NCBI GenBank assembly: GCA_016712595.1
Contig: JADJQT010000002.1
Location: 1,116,001 to 1,180,000 of the forward strand
Source of the DNA: Rhodospirillales bacterium
Lineage (GTDB): Bacteria; Pseudomonadota; Alphaproteobacteria; Rhodospirillales; Defluviicoccaceae
Length of the DNA stretch: 64,000 bases
Direction: 5' to 3'
Shown piece by piece: positions 8,775 to 16,790 of the stretch (its first letter is position 1; each line of letters opens with the position of its first letter). The position numbers and the translations under genes were made by a program. The notes beneath the pieces are model-generated. The model was not told the DNA's origin and did no database searches. It saw only the letters and a program-made list of their open reading frames with translations.

Positions 8775-9943
8775 TCTGTCACCTTTCCGACACGATCCCA
8801 ATCCAGCGCAGCGGTTGCCGCAGACCCAGCCGAAACGCTCTCCCGACGGCTCACTTGCGCGTAAATGCTCGTCCAGACCTGGCAAAACCGATCGACGTCG
8901 TCTGCAACCGTGGTCCAGCCGGTGCTCACTCGCAGCGCGCTCCTTGCAAGATCCTCGCCAACACCCATGGCTCGCAGCACATGGCTGGCGCCGACCTTTC
9001 CCGACGCGCACGCCGCGCCGGCGCTGACCGATATGCCGGCGAGATCGAAGGCGATGACCTGAGTTTCAGCCGGCACGCCCGGCATCGTCAGGCAGGTAGT
9101 ATTGGGCAAGCGCGGCACGCCTTGAGCGAAGACGCGTGACGATGGGCACACACCGCGAATTCGCCGCTCGATGGCTTCGCGCAGACCGGCGAGACGCGCG
9201 TCGTCCTGGCTGCCGGCGGCAGTCTCGGTCGCCGCGGCAAATCCGACAATTCCGATCAGGTTTTCACTTCCAGCACGGCGTCCACGCTCCTGGCCACCGC
9301 CCCGCAGCATCGCTGCGACCGGAATACCCGGCGCAATCGCGAGCGCGCCGATGCCGGCGGGGCCGCCGAGCTTGTGCGCCGACCAGGACAGAAGGTCGAT
9401 GCCCATCACGCGCATGTCGATGGCGATCTTCCCGGCCGCCTGCGCCGCGTCGCAGTGGAATAGCGCTCCATAGCGATGCGCGATATCGCCAACGGCTGCG
9501 ACCGGTTGCACCGCACCCGTCTCGTTGTTGGCAAGCATGACCGAAACCACTGCCGGCTCGGTGCTTTCCGCCAGGATAGCGTCGAGCGCGACAAGATCGA
9601 CAATCCCGTCGTCGTCGACGGGAACGATCACCGGGCTATCGCCGGCGCTAAGCACCGAGGCGTGCTCGATCGCCGTGACGACGAGGCGCCGCCGACCGCT
9701 CGCGCACAGAGCCAGCGCATTCGATTCGGTGCCGCCGCTGGTGAACACGACATCGGCCGGTTCTGCTCCAACGCTGCCCGCGATCGTAGCGCGGGCGTCT
9801 TCGATCAGCCGGCGGGCGTTGCGGCCATGGCGATGCACCGAAGACGGATTGCCGAGCATTTCCATCGCCGCGCGCATCGCCACGGCCGCCTCGCAGCGGA
9901 GCGGCGTCGTCGCGTTGTGATCGAGGTAAATGCCAAAGCTCAT
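8771..9943 (-). CDS. second cysteine desulfurase (NifS/IscS-like aminotransferase class V)
   Basis: A 390-residue paralogue of IscS placed directly between iscR and iscS. It keeps the PLP lysine (WSAHKLGGPAGIGAL) and a cysteine in the active loop (SAGAACASGKVG), so it should be catalytically competent. It lacks the IscU-docking tail seen in its neighbour, and its loop ASGKVGASHVL is the shorter NifS-like form. The ATG at 9943 begins MSFGIYLDHNATTPL. The stop overlaps the iscS start by four bases. Function within the operon is inferred: extra sulfur mobilisation or delivery to another acceptor. Confidence 0.9.
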   Translation of the reverse strand: MSFGIYLDHNATTPLRCEAAVAMRAAMEMLGNPSSVHRHGRNARRLIEDARATIAGSVGAEPADVVFTSGGTESNALALCASGRRRLVVTAIEHASVLSAGDSPVIVPVDDDGIVDLVALDAILAESTEPAVVSVMLANNETGAVQPVAAVGDIAHRYGALFHCDAAQAAGKIAIDMRVMGIDLLSWSAHKLGGPAGIGALAIAPGIPVAAMLRGGGQERGRRAGSENLIGIVGFAAATETAAGSQDDARLAGLREAIERRIRGVCPSSRVFAQGVPRLPNTTCLTMPGVPAETQVIAFDLAGISVSAGAACASGKVGASHVLRAMGVGEDLARSALRVSTGWTTVADDVDRFCQVWTSIYAQVSRRESVSAGSAATAALDWDRVGKVTE

Positions 9944-9972
9944 CTCGGTGCGAAACTCCACTTGTGTCCGGT

Positions 9973-10452
9973 CTATCGTGCCGCCGCAGCGGAGAGTTCC
10001 GTGCGCACGCCGCCGCTGAAAACCATCCGGCTGCTGCCCAAGACCCGCCGTTCGCAGACGTCGGCGAGGGTGACCGAACTCAAGAACAGATAAATCTGAT
10101 TGCCGAGCTCCTCCCACAGATCATGGGTCAGGCACCGGCCCTTATGCGAATGGCAGCCCGAGGGCGAACCGGGGGTACACCGCGTCGCCTTGATCGGCTC
10201 ATCGACGGCAAGAATGATGTCGGCGATACGCATCTCCGAGGGCTCGCGCGCCAGCATGTAGCCGCCGCCGGGTCCGCGCACGCTCGATACCAGGCCACCG
10301 CGCCGCAATCGCCCGAAAAGCTGCTCAAGATAGGACAGGGAAATCTCCTGGCGATCGGCGACTTCCGCGAGTGCGACCGGCCTGCCGTTGCTGTGGTGGG
10401 CGAGATCGGCCATCGCCATCACCGCGTACCGACCCTTCGTGCTCAATTTCAC
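9973..10452 (-). CDS. iscR: Rrf2-family Fe-S regulator IscR
   Basis: Transcription regulator of 159 residues that senses Fe-S status and represses its own operon when holding a [2Fe-2S] cluster. The N-terminal winged helix begins MKLSTKGRYAVMAMADLA. The cluster ligands are Cys92, Cys100, Cys107 and His110, as in E. coli IscR except that seven rather than five residues separate the first two cysteines. The GTG at 10452 is the start because GAGGAGG precedes it by six bases; the frame open to 10749 is not supported. It is the second gene of the operon. Confidence 0.93.
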   Translation of the reverse strand: MKLSTKGRYAVMAMADLAHHSNGRPVALAEVADRQEISLSYLEQLFGRLRRGGLVSSVRGPGGGYMLAREPSEMRIADIILAVDEPIKATRCTPGSPSGCHSHKGRCLTHDLWEELGNQIYLFLSSVTLADVCERRVLGSSRMVFSGGVRTELSAAAAR

Positions 10453-10483
10453 CGTCGGCCTCCTCTTGCTACCCTCAGCTTGA

Positions 10484-11269
10484 TCAATGACGCAGCCCTT
10501 CGCCATCCGCCTGCTTGGCACCCTCGATGTGTGTCTCCGCTCCGCCGTCGGTTCCGTCGGATGGCGGGCTGGCGGGATCGGAACGTCCATCGGTGCGCGC
10601 TTGCATCGCATCGAGACGTTGGGTGAGCGCCATGACCTGAGCGGTGAGAACGTCGATCGTCGCCTGCATCGGGTCCGGACAGCCGCCGGCAAGGGTGCCA
10701 TAGGCGGAAAACCGCTCGACGACATCGCGATCGCGCGGGGCGACGACATGTGCGGGAATGCCGACCGCGGTTACGCCGGCGGCCACGTCGCGCGTGACGA
10801 CCGAGTTGGCTCCCACGCGTGCGCCCTCGCCGATGACGATCGGCCCGAGAATCTGGGCCCCTGATCCGATGATCACGCCGGCTTGCAGCGTCGGGTGCCG
10901 CTTGACCGCCACCTGCGCACGCGAATCAACCGACGGAGAGATGCCGCCGAGTGTGACACCCTGATAGAGCGTCACGTCATTTCCGATCTCGGCAGTTTCG
11001 CCGATGACCACGCCCGTGCCATGATCGATCACGAGCCGTCGCCCGACCGTCGCCCCCGGATGAATCTCAATTCCCGTGGCCAGCCGCCCGAGGTGAGAAA
11101 CCATACGTGCCAGAAGGAACATACGCCGACGCCAAAGGAACCGGGCGACCCGGAAAACGACGATCGCTTGGAATCCCGGATAGCAAAGGACGATCTCGAT
11201 TCGAGAGCGCGCCGCCGGATCCCGCGCCATGAAGGCGTCGATGTCCTCGTTAAACCTCTTGAAAACCAT
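10484..11269 (-). CDS. cysE: serine O-acetyltransferase (short CysE/EpsC type)
   Basis: Makes O-acetylserine from serine and acetyl-CoA, the first step of cysteine synthesis. The left-handed beta-helix hexapeptide domain is clear (GATVGRRLVIDHGTG, VIGETAEIGNDV, TLYQGVTLGG with its catalytic His/Asp loop). The N-terminal helical part is short, as in the EpsC/SrpH group. A C-terminal extension with coiled-coil character (VLTAQVMALTQRLDAMQ) and a low-complexity tail follows. The start at 11269 has AAGGA upstream. It is the first gene of the isc operon, 31 bases before iscR, so it supplies cysteine to the two desulfurases. Confidence 0.93.
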   Translation of the reverse strand: MVFKRFNEDIDAFMARDPAARSRIEIVLCYPGFQAIVVFRVARFLWRRRMFLLARMVSHLGRLATGIEIHPGATVGRRLVIDHGTGVVIGETAEIGNDVTLYQGVTLGGISPSVDSRAQVAVKRHPTLQAGVIIGSGAQILGPIVIGEGARVGANSVVTRDVAAGVTAVGIPAHVVAPRDRDVVERFSAYGTLAGGCPDPMQATIDVLTAQVMALTQRLDAMQARTDGRSDPASPPSDGTDGGAETHIEGAKQADGEGLRH

Positions 11270-11352
11270 GGGTCCTTCGATATTTTCAGGCCTCCCTTGC
11301 CCCGATCGAGCGGCAAGCGTGGCCGTGGCCAACCCTCCTATACGCAAAATCG

Positions 11353-11381
11353 TATATAGGATGCCTGAGTGATTTGGTCAA
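11353..11381 (-). promoter_or_regulatory. sigma70-type promoter of the cysE-isc operon
   Basis: On the minus strand TTGACC (11381-11376) is followed after exactly 17 bases by TATATA (11358-11353), a near-consensus promoter about 85 bases before the cysE ATG. It is the only clear promoter in this stretch and would drive the whole ten-gene operon. Confidence 0.72.
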
Positions 11382-11382
11382 G
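11364..11382 (-). promoter_or_regulatory. possible IscR operator overlapping the isc promoter
   Basis: The minus strand reads CTTGACCAAATCACTCAGG, an imperfect dyad covering the -35 element and spacer. Its TTGAC half and central A/T spacing resemble sites reported for alphaproteobacterial IscR. Only four of seven half-site positions are symmetric, so this is a suggestion based on location and partial match. Confidence 0.35.
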
Positions 11383-11480
11383 ATTGTCGAGTATGTGCAG
11401 ACTTGCGGGCAGCATTATTCACCTACTACAGCATTAGGAAATTAAACGACAAGCAGGGGGGTCAGCAGCATGGGAATCGC

Positions 11481-12128
11481 ATGCCCGAGGTAATATTCAA
11501 CGGCACTGAGGGACGGCTCGAGGGGCGCTATCACCACTCGAAGCGGGCGAACGCTCCGATCGCCCTGATGCTGCACCCCCATCCGCTTCACGGCGGCACG
11601 ATGAATAATCGCGTCGTTTTCGCACTCTTCCAGGCCTTCCAGAAGCGGGGCTTTTCGGTCCTGCGCTTCAATTTTCGTGGAGTCGGGCGCTCGCAGGGTC
11701 GGTTTGACGCCGGCCCCGGCGAATTGGGCGATGCCGCGTCGGCGCTCGACTGGATGCAGAACATCAATCCGAACGCATCGGGCTGCTGGATCGGGGGATA
11801 TTCGTTCGGCGCGTGGATCGGCATGCAGTTGTTGATGCGCCGTCCCGAGATCGATGGGTTTATTTCGGTCGCGCCGCCCGCCGGCAGCCTCGACTTTTCC
11901 TTTCTCGCGCCGTGTCCCGCCTCGGGCCTGATTCTGCACGGCGACCGTGACGACGTCGTGCCGGCCGAAGCGGCGGAGAAGCTGGCGAAGAAGCTGGCGC
12001 ACCAGAAGAACGTCGTTGTTGAATTCAAGGCGATCGCCGGTGCCGATCACATTTTCGCGGCACACATGCCGGAACTGGCGAAAGCGATCGACGCCTACCT
12101 CGACAAGTCGCTGCCGGCGCGCGCGTAA
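11481..12128 (+). CDS. alpha/beta hydrolase
   Basis: About 215 residues with an alpha/beta-hydrolase fold of the dienelactone-hydrolase-like or YcjY-like type. The oxyanion HPHPLHGG motif is near residue 35, the nucleophile elbow GGYSFGAW has Ser flanked by glycines, and HGDRDDVVPAE carries the Asp. A late GADHIFAAH gives the catalytic His. ATG 11481 is preferred to the longer frame because the family begins near MPEVIFNG; its ribosome site is weak. It is divergent from cysE-isc across about 210 bases. Substrate unknown. Confidence 0.85.
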   Translation: MPEVIFNGTEGRLEGRYHHSKRANAPIALMLHPHPLHGGTMNNRVVFALFQAFQKRGFSVLRFNFRGVGRSQGRFDAGPGELGDAASALDWMQNINPNASGCWIGGYSFGAWIGMQLLMRRPEIDGFISVAPPAGSLDFSFLAPCPASGLILHGDRDDVVPAEAAEKLAKKLAHQKNVVVEFKAIAGADHIFAAHMPELAKAIDAYLDKSLPARA

Positions 12129-12325
12129 ACCCGGCTGTTGCCGTCGTCAGCCGTGTGGCGGCGAGGCGGCCGCTGGCTCACCGCAGGCGGCAAAGGGTCG
12201 ATTGCCGCGTCGGGTCTTGCCGGCCCCGTGACTTAGCACCCAGCGCCCCGCCGCCCGGAATCGCCCAGCCGGGAACCTTGCCCGCGACCCGCCGTTCCCG
12301 ACATGCACCGCGAGGGAGATCGGCC

Positions 12326-12403
12326 ATGAAATCCGTCATATTGTGGGCACTGGGTGTGCCGCTCGGCATCGTCATCCTGTTGAACGTGTTTCACGTCCTT
12401 TAG
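12326..12403 (+). CDS. 25-residue membrane microprotein
   Basis: ATG at 12326, after GGGAGA at good spacing, opens a frame MKSVILWALGVPLGIVILLN followed by VFHVL and a TAG stop. It is almost entirely one transmembrane helix with a single N-terminal lysine. Similar short hydrophobic proteins beginning MK(S/A)-(L/V)-L-W-L-G-(V/I)-P are common in proteobacteria and usually left unannotated; I rely on memory for that. Its stop overlaps the last codons of convergent anmK. Coding status is inferred from the ribosome site and composition; no function assigned. Confidence 0.6.
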   Translation: MKSVILWALGVPLGIVILLNVFHVL

Positions 12404-13596
12404 CCTTTAGGCCTTTGGCTTGTGCCATCGGGTGACGGGTGATGCAGCCGGCCGCCGGTGAGTGCGCGCGGCGTGCCGGTAGTCGAGGGCAGGCTCAAGG
12501 GCTGCCCGCGCAGCGAGCGGACGGCGAGAAAGGCAAACGCCTCCGCCTCAATGGCATCCCCGCGCCAGCCGACGGCTTCGACCGGCTCAACCGGTGCGCC
12601 GGCGATATCGGCGATCATCTGCATGAGTGTCGGGTTGTGGCGGCCGCCGCCGCATACCAGCCACCGACGCGGCGAATCCGGCAACAGCGGCAGGGCAAGG
12701 GCGAGAGCGCGGGCCGAAAAAGCGGTCAGGGTCGCCGCGCCGCTTTCCGTGCTCATCCCGGCGATGGCGCCAAGGACAAAGTCGAAGGCATTGCGATCCA
12801 GTGATTTCGGCGGCGGGCGGCGGAACCAGTCATGGCGTAGCCACTGCATGACGCGCGCGCCGTCGATTCGTCCGGCGGCTGCGGCGCGACCGCCTTCATC
12901 GCAGGCGGTACCCGTGCGCGCCTGCATCCAGTCGTCGAGCAGCGCGTTGGCGGGGCCGGTATCAAAGGCGAGCACGTGAGGATCGGACCTCGACGGTCCA
13001 ACGGGCGTTCCGATGTAGGTAATATTGGCGACGCCGCCGAGATTGAGCACGGCGACGGGCTTTTCCAGCGCTTCCGCCAGGGCGGCATGATAGAGCGGAG
13101 CGAGCGGCGCGCCTTCGCCGCCGGCCGCGACGTCCGCCGCGCGAAAGTCGTTGACGACGGGAATGCCGAGCAGGCGGGCGAGCCGGGCGCCGTCGCCGAT
13201 CTGCAGCGTTTGCTGGCGCTCCGGGCGGTGCCAGATCGTCTGACCGTGAAAACCGACGACGCCAATCTCGCTGGCGCCAATGCCCGCTTCGGCGAGCAAG
13301 GTTACGACCGCGTCTGCGTGCCGATCGGTCAGTTCGTCAATGATCGGCTGCCAGGACGGCTGCGGCTCGCCGCCGAGAAGCGCGTGCAGCCGGCAGCGAA
13401 AGTCCTCGGGGTAAGGGGCGGTAAGGGCGTGCCCGTGCGCCAGCACCCGCTCGCCGTCGGTGGTGATCATCGCCGCGTCGATCCCGTCGAGAGACGTGCC
13501 GCTCATCAGGCCGATCGCGAGGATGCGCGCGCTTGGAGGTGCTGCGCCCGATCCCGAAGCGCTGAACCCGGCTTCACCCAAGCCCGTTGCGTTCAT
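12400..13596 (-). CDS. anmK: anhydro-N-acetylmuramic acid kinase
   Basis: Converts 1,6-anhydro-MurNAc to MurNAc-6-phosphate in cell-wall recycling. Its 398 residues show the family signature LMSGTSLDGIDAAM near the N-terminus, the substrate loop VVGFHGQTIWHRP, then LNLGGVANITYI and the ATP-site CGGGRHNPTLM. The ATG at 13596 follows GGGGAGG at proper distance. It is divergent from tyrS and converges on the microprotein gene, overlapping its stop by four bases. The C-terminal 25 residues (LPSTTGTPRALTGGRLHHP onward) follow the family's usual ending. Confidence 0.96.
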   Translation of the reverse strand: MNATGLGEAGFSASGSGAAPPSARILAIGLMSGTSLDGIDAAMITTDGERVLAHGHALTAPYPEDFRCRLHALLGGEPQPSWQPIIDELTDRHADAVVTLLAEAGIGASEIGVVGFHGQTIWHRPERQQTLQIGDGARLARLLGIPVVNDFRAADVAAGGEGAPLAPLYHAALAEALEKPVAVLNLGGVANITYIGTPVGPSRSDPHVLAFDTGPANALLDDWMQARTGTACDEGGRAAAAGRIDGARVMQWLRHDWFRRPPPKSLDRNAFDFVLGAIAGMSTESGAATLTAFSARALALALPLLPDSPRRWLVCGGGRHNPTLMQMIADIAGAPVEPVEAVGWRGDAIEAEAFAFLAVRSLRGQPLSLPSTTGTPRALTGGRLHHPSPDGTSQRPKG

Positions 13597-13695
13597 CGGC
13601 CGTTCCTCCCCGGCGTTGTTCGCCGCCGTCGCGTGTGATACCTACGCCGCCGCCCGCATCCGTTCGCCTTGAACTTGTCACCTAGCACGAGGCCC

Positions 13696-14949
13696 ATGTC
13701 TAATCCTCGCTCGGATTTTCTTCGCACCGTCGTCGATCGCGGTTATCTGCACCAGTGCACCGACCTCGAGGGGCTGGACGCGCTCGCCTGCGAGCACGCG
13801 ATCACCGCCTATATCGGGTTCGACTGCACCGCGCCGAGCCTGCACGTCGGTAGCCTCGTTTCGATCATGCTCTTGCGGCATTTGCAACGCGCGGGCCACA
13901 AGCCGGTGGTGCTGATGGGCGGTGGGACAACGCGGATCGGCGATCCTTCCGGACGGGATGAATCCCGCAAGCTGCTGACCGACGGCGAAATCGCCACCAA
14001 CATGGCGGGCATTCACCGCATCTTCGAGCGGTTCCTCGTCTTTGGCGACGGACCCGCCGATGCGGTGATGCTGAACAATGCGACGTGGCTTGATCCCCTG
14101 GCATACATCCCGTTCCTGCGGGACTATGGACGGCATTTTTCGGTAAATCGCATGCTCACGTTCGAATCGGTGCGCATGCGCCTTGACCGCGAGCAGCCGC
14201 TGTCGTTTCTCGAATTCAACTACATGATCTTGCAGGCGTACGATTTTCTCGAACTTGCCCGGCGCGCCGGCTGCGTGCTGCAGATGGGCGGCTCGGACCA
14301 GTGGGGCAACATCGTCGCCGGCGTCGAATTGGCCCGGCGAATCGACGGGCGCGGGCTGTTCGGCCTGACGACGCCGCTGATCACCACCGCCTCTGGCGCC
14401 AAGATGGGCAAGACCGCGGCGGGCGCCGTGTGGCTGTCCGCCGAGATGCTTTCGCCCTACGACTATTGGCAATTCTGGCGCAACACCGATGATGCCGATG
14501 TCGGTCGCTTCCTGCGATTGTTCACCGAGCTGCCAGAGCCGGAGATCATTCGGCTGGAGCGGCTGGTCGGCGCGGAAATCAACCAGGCGAAGGTCGTTCT
14601 CGCCGACGAGGCGACGCGGCTGTGCCACGGCGAGGATTTGCGGGCGGCAGCGGCGGAAACCGCCCGGCGGACTTTCGCGGAGGGCGACGCCGGCGACGAG
14701 TTGCCGACCGTGGACGTCGCGCGGGGCGAAGTCGCCGCCGGAGTACCCGCGTTCGAACTATTCCGCCGGGCCGGCCTCGCCGCATCGAACGGCGAAGCCC
14801 GGCGGCTAATCAAGGGCGGCGGCGCACGGCTCAACAATGAGCCTATCAGCGAGGAGACCCGCCCGGTGACGCTGGACGACTTCGACGAGCGGGGGCTGCT
14901 CAAGTTGTCCGCCGGCAGGAAGCGCCACGCGCTCGTACGCGCGCTCTGA
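13696..14949 (+). CDS. tyrS: tyrosyl-tRNA synthetase
   Basis: Class I aminoacyl-tRNA synthetase charging tRNA-Tyr. The HIGH-equivalent is HVGSL after IGFDCTAPS, the KMSKS-equivalent is KMGKT (in GAKMGKTAAGAVWL), and the tyrosine pocket is visible in QMGGSDQWGNI. A C-terminal S4 RNA-binding domain (LFRRAGLAASNGEARRLIKG) completes a normal length of about 417 residues. ATG 13696 is preferred. A TTG frame from 13669 adds nine residues without similarity. It is divergent from anmK. Confidence 0.97.
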   Translation: MSNPRSDFLRTVVDRGYLHQCTDLEGLDALACEHAITAYIGFDCTAPSLHVGSLVSIMLLRHLQRAGHKPVVLMGGGTTRIGDPSGRDESRKLLTDGEIATNMAGIHRIFERFLVFGDGPADAVMLNNATWLDPLAYIPFLRDYGRHFSVNRMLTFESVRMRLDREQPLSFLEFNYMILQAYDFLELARRAGCVLQMGGSDQWGNIVAGVELARRIDGRGLFGLTTPLITTASGAKMGKTAAGAVWLSAEMLSPYDYWQFWRNTDDADVGRFLRLFTELPEPEIIRLERLVGAEINQAKVVLADEATRLCHGEDLRAAAAETARRTFAEGDAGDELPTVDVARGEVAAGVPAFELFRRAGLAASNGEARRLIKGGGARLNNEPISEETRPVTLDDFDERGLLKLSAGRKRHALVRAL

Positions 14950-14992
14950 CCGATCCGGAGTCCGATCCGCACAGCGGCATAAGGCGTTCGTC

Positions 14993-16504
14993 TTACACGT
15001 TTGGCGATCGGCGGCCTCGGCCACCGCGGCGGCGCTCAAGGACGAGGATGAAGGCGCAGACACCGGCGATGCAAACACCCGCCGCTGCTGCGAGCACGCC
15101 CAGCAGTCCCGTCCGTGAAAGGATCGCCGTCGGCAGACGGTGTTGCGAGGTCAACGCTTGCGCCGCCTGTTTCGCTTCGAACGCGGCGATCAGCCTATTA
15201 CCTTGGTCGACGGAAACGTCGAGCGCGGTTTGCGCGCTTATGGTTCCGGCGAAAAATGACCGCAACTGCTCTTCGATGATCTGTTGAACGTGGGCGAAAT
15301 CCCCAAGGCGGATGCCGCGCGAATGGACCGTCGGCGGATGCAGTTCCAGCGTCTGAACGGCGATGTTCGTCCCTGGGTTGACGGCATAATATCCTTGAGC
15401 CCGAGTGAACGCGTACGCCTCGCTCGTCGTCGGAACGTCGCCGGTCGCCTGATGCCACGCCGCTTGAACGGGCGCTGAGATGAGATATCCGAAGAAGCGC
15501 GCGACACAGCGGTCTTCGGCTTGCGTACCGCCACGCGGAGACCAAAGATAGCTGCCGCCGATCAGGGTATTCTGAGGGGCGCCCGGATCATCGGGCCAAT
15601 ACGGTAGCGGCCCGATTTCAAACTCGAAGCCCCTGATCGACGTTTTCAGCGCGGCGTATTCGCTGGAGGAATCCGTGTACATCACGCAATGCTGCGTCAG
15701 GAATTTCTGTGCGGCCTCGTTGCGCCCGTTGGGTCCGTCCTCGTTCGGTCCCGAATACTCGAACACGCCAACGCTTTGCCACTCACCCAGGGTTTCGAGG
15801 TGACGGATAAAGGGGCGGGCATTGAAAGCGAGGCGAGCCGGGCCAGGATCGAGGCCGTTCGCGTAGGTGGCGAACGGCAGGTTGTGCCAAGCGGCGAAGT
15901 TTTCGATGTGCACCCAGGACGGTCGTCCGGTCGTCAACCCGCAAGCATAGCCGGCTGCCTGGGTCCGGTGTGCGGCGCGGGCGACATCCGGCCACGTCCT
16001 CGGCGGAGTCTTGGGATCAAGGCCAGCCAGTCGGAACGCGTCCTTGTTGTAGTAGAGGACAGGCGCCGCGAGATCGAACGGCAATGCCATCAGGTCACCG
16101 TTCTCGTCGGTGACGCTCCCTGCAACGGCCAGCAGGAACTGGCTTTGATTGAACGGCTCGCTGGCGGCGGACATCAGCTCCCGGATCGGGTAGAACCGGT
16201 CCCTTGACGCCAGAAGTGTCGCCGTGGCGGTACGGTCAATCTGAATGATTTTCGGCGGATTGTTCTGATCGAGCACGTCGAGGACGCTATTCGTCGCTGA
16301 GAAGAAATTGCCGGCATAGATCGGAACGACCGAACACTCCGGCTGTACGGCGTTAAAGCGGGTGACCATTTGACGTAGTTCGGTGCCGCGCTGGCCCGAC
16401 ATCGTATGCCAGAATTCAACGTAATCGGCTGCCCAAGCCGATGCCGTCGCCGCCGCCATCGCCGCAAGGTAGGCGGCAAACCATATGACGGAAGTCGTCC
16501 GCAT
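14993..16504 (-). CDS. membrane-anchored UgpB-like ABC substrate-binding protein
   Basis: Extracellular solute-binding protein of the family-1 type, closest by eye to glycerol-3-phosphate/sugar binders. A signal peptide ends near ASAWAADYVEFWHTM. Binding-fold signatures include LMALPFDLAAPVLYYNKDAF and GGSYLWSPRGG. Unlike normal members, the C-terminus carries a transmembrane helix (about residues 463-487) followed by ERRRGGRGRR, so the binding domain should be tethered on the periplasmic side. ATG 16504 has GGAAGGA nine bases upstream. No permease or ATPase genes adjoin it. Ligand unknown; a sensing rather than transport role is possible. Confidence 0.85.
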   Translation of the reverse strand: MRTTSVIWFAAYLAAMAAATASAWAADYVEFWHTMSGQRGTELRQMVTRFNAVQPECSVVPIYAGNFFSATNSVLDVLDQNNPPKIIQIDRTATATLLASRDRFYPIRELMSAASEPFNQSQFLLAVAGSVTDENGDLMALPFDLAAPVLYYNKDAFRLAGLDPKTPPRTWPDVARAAHRTQAAGYACGLTTGRPSWVHIENFAAWHNLPFATYANGLDPGPARLAFNARPFIRHLETLGEWQSVGVFEYSGPNEDGPNGRNEAAQKFLTQHCVMYTDSSSEYAALKTSIRGFEFEIGPLPYWPDDPGAPQNTLIGGSYLWSPRGGTQAEDRCVARFFGYLISAPVQAAWHQATGDVPTTSEAYAFTRAQGYYAVNPGTNIAVQTLELHPPTVHSRGIRLGDFAHVQQIIEEQLRSFFAGTISAQTALDVSVDQGNRLIAAFEAKQAAQALTSQHRLPTAILSRTGLLGVLAAAAGVCIAGVCAFILVLERRRGGRGRRSPNV

Positions 16505-16655
16505 ATCGGAAATCCTTCCCCGGCGCCAGCGGTTGGACTCGAAGTTTGTCGGCACCAATCCAGTCGAGGCGTCTTTGGAGATGAAGTAAATTTCAGGCCG
16601 GTCAGCTTCTCGCGCGCGGGAGGCTGACTATTCAACGGCAGTTTGCATTTTTCCA

Positions 16656-16683
16656 ATTATTCCTATAATAGGTTAATTGTCAA
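16656..16683 (-). promoter_or_regulatory. promoter with internal palindrome upstream of the UgpB-like gene
   Basis: The minus strand carries TTGACA (16683-16678), 16 bases, then AATAAT (16661-16656). Within the spacer is a perfect 11-base palindrome CCTATTATAGG (16672-16662), well placed for a repressor. The region is much more AT-rich than its surroundings. The predicted leader is about 145 bases and includes a six-codon frame (MQTAVE) near 16643-16623, of unknown relevance. Confidence 0.55.
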
Positions 16684-16790
16684 TGACGGAGGCGTGTCAT
16701 TTCGCGTCCAGCCGATAAGCATGCGCCGATGACTGAAATTCCCGAGTCGAGGTGCTTGGCGGTTGGAATCCTGAGGCGGTGGTCGCCCGC

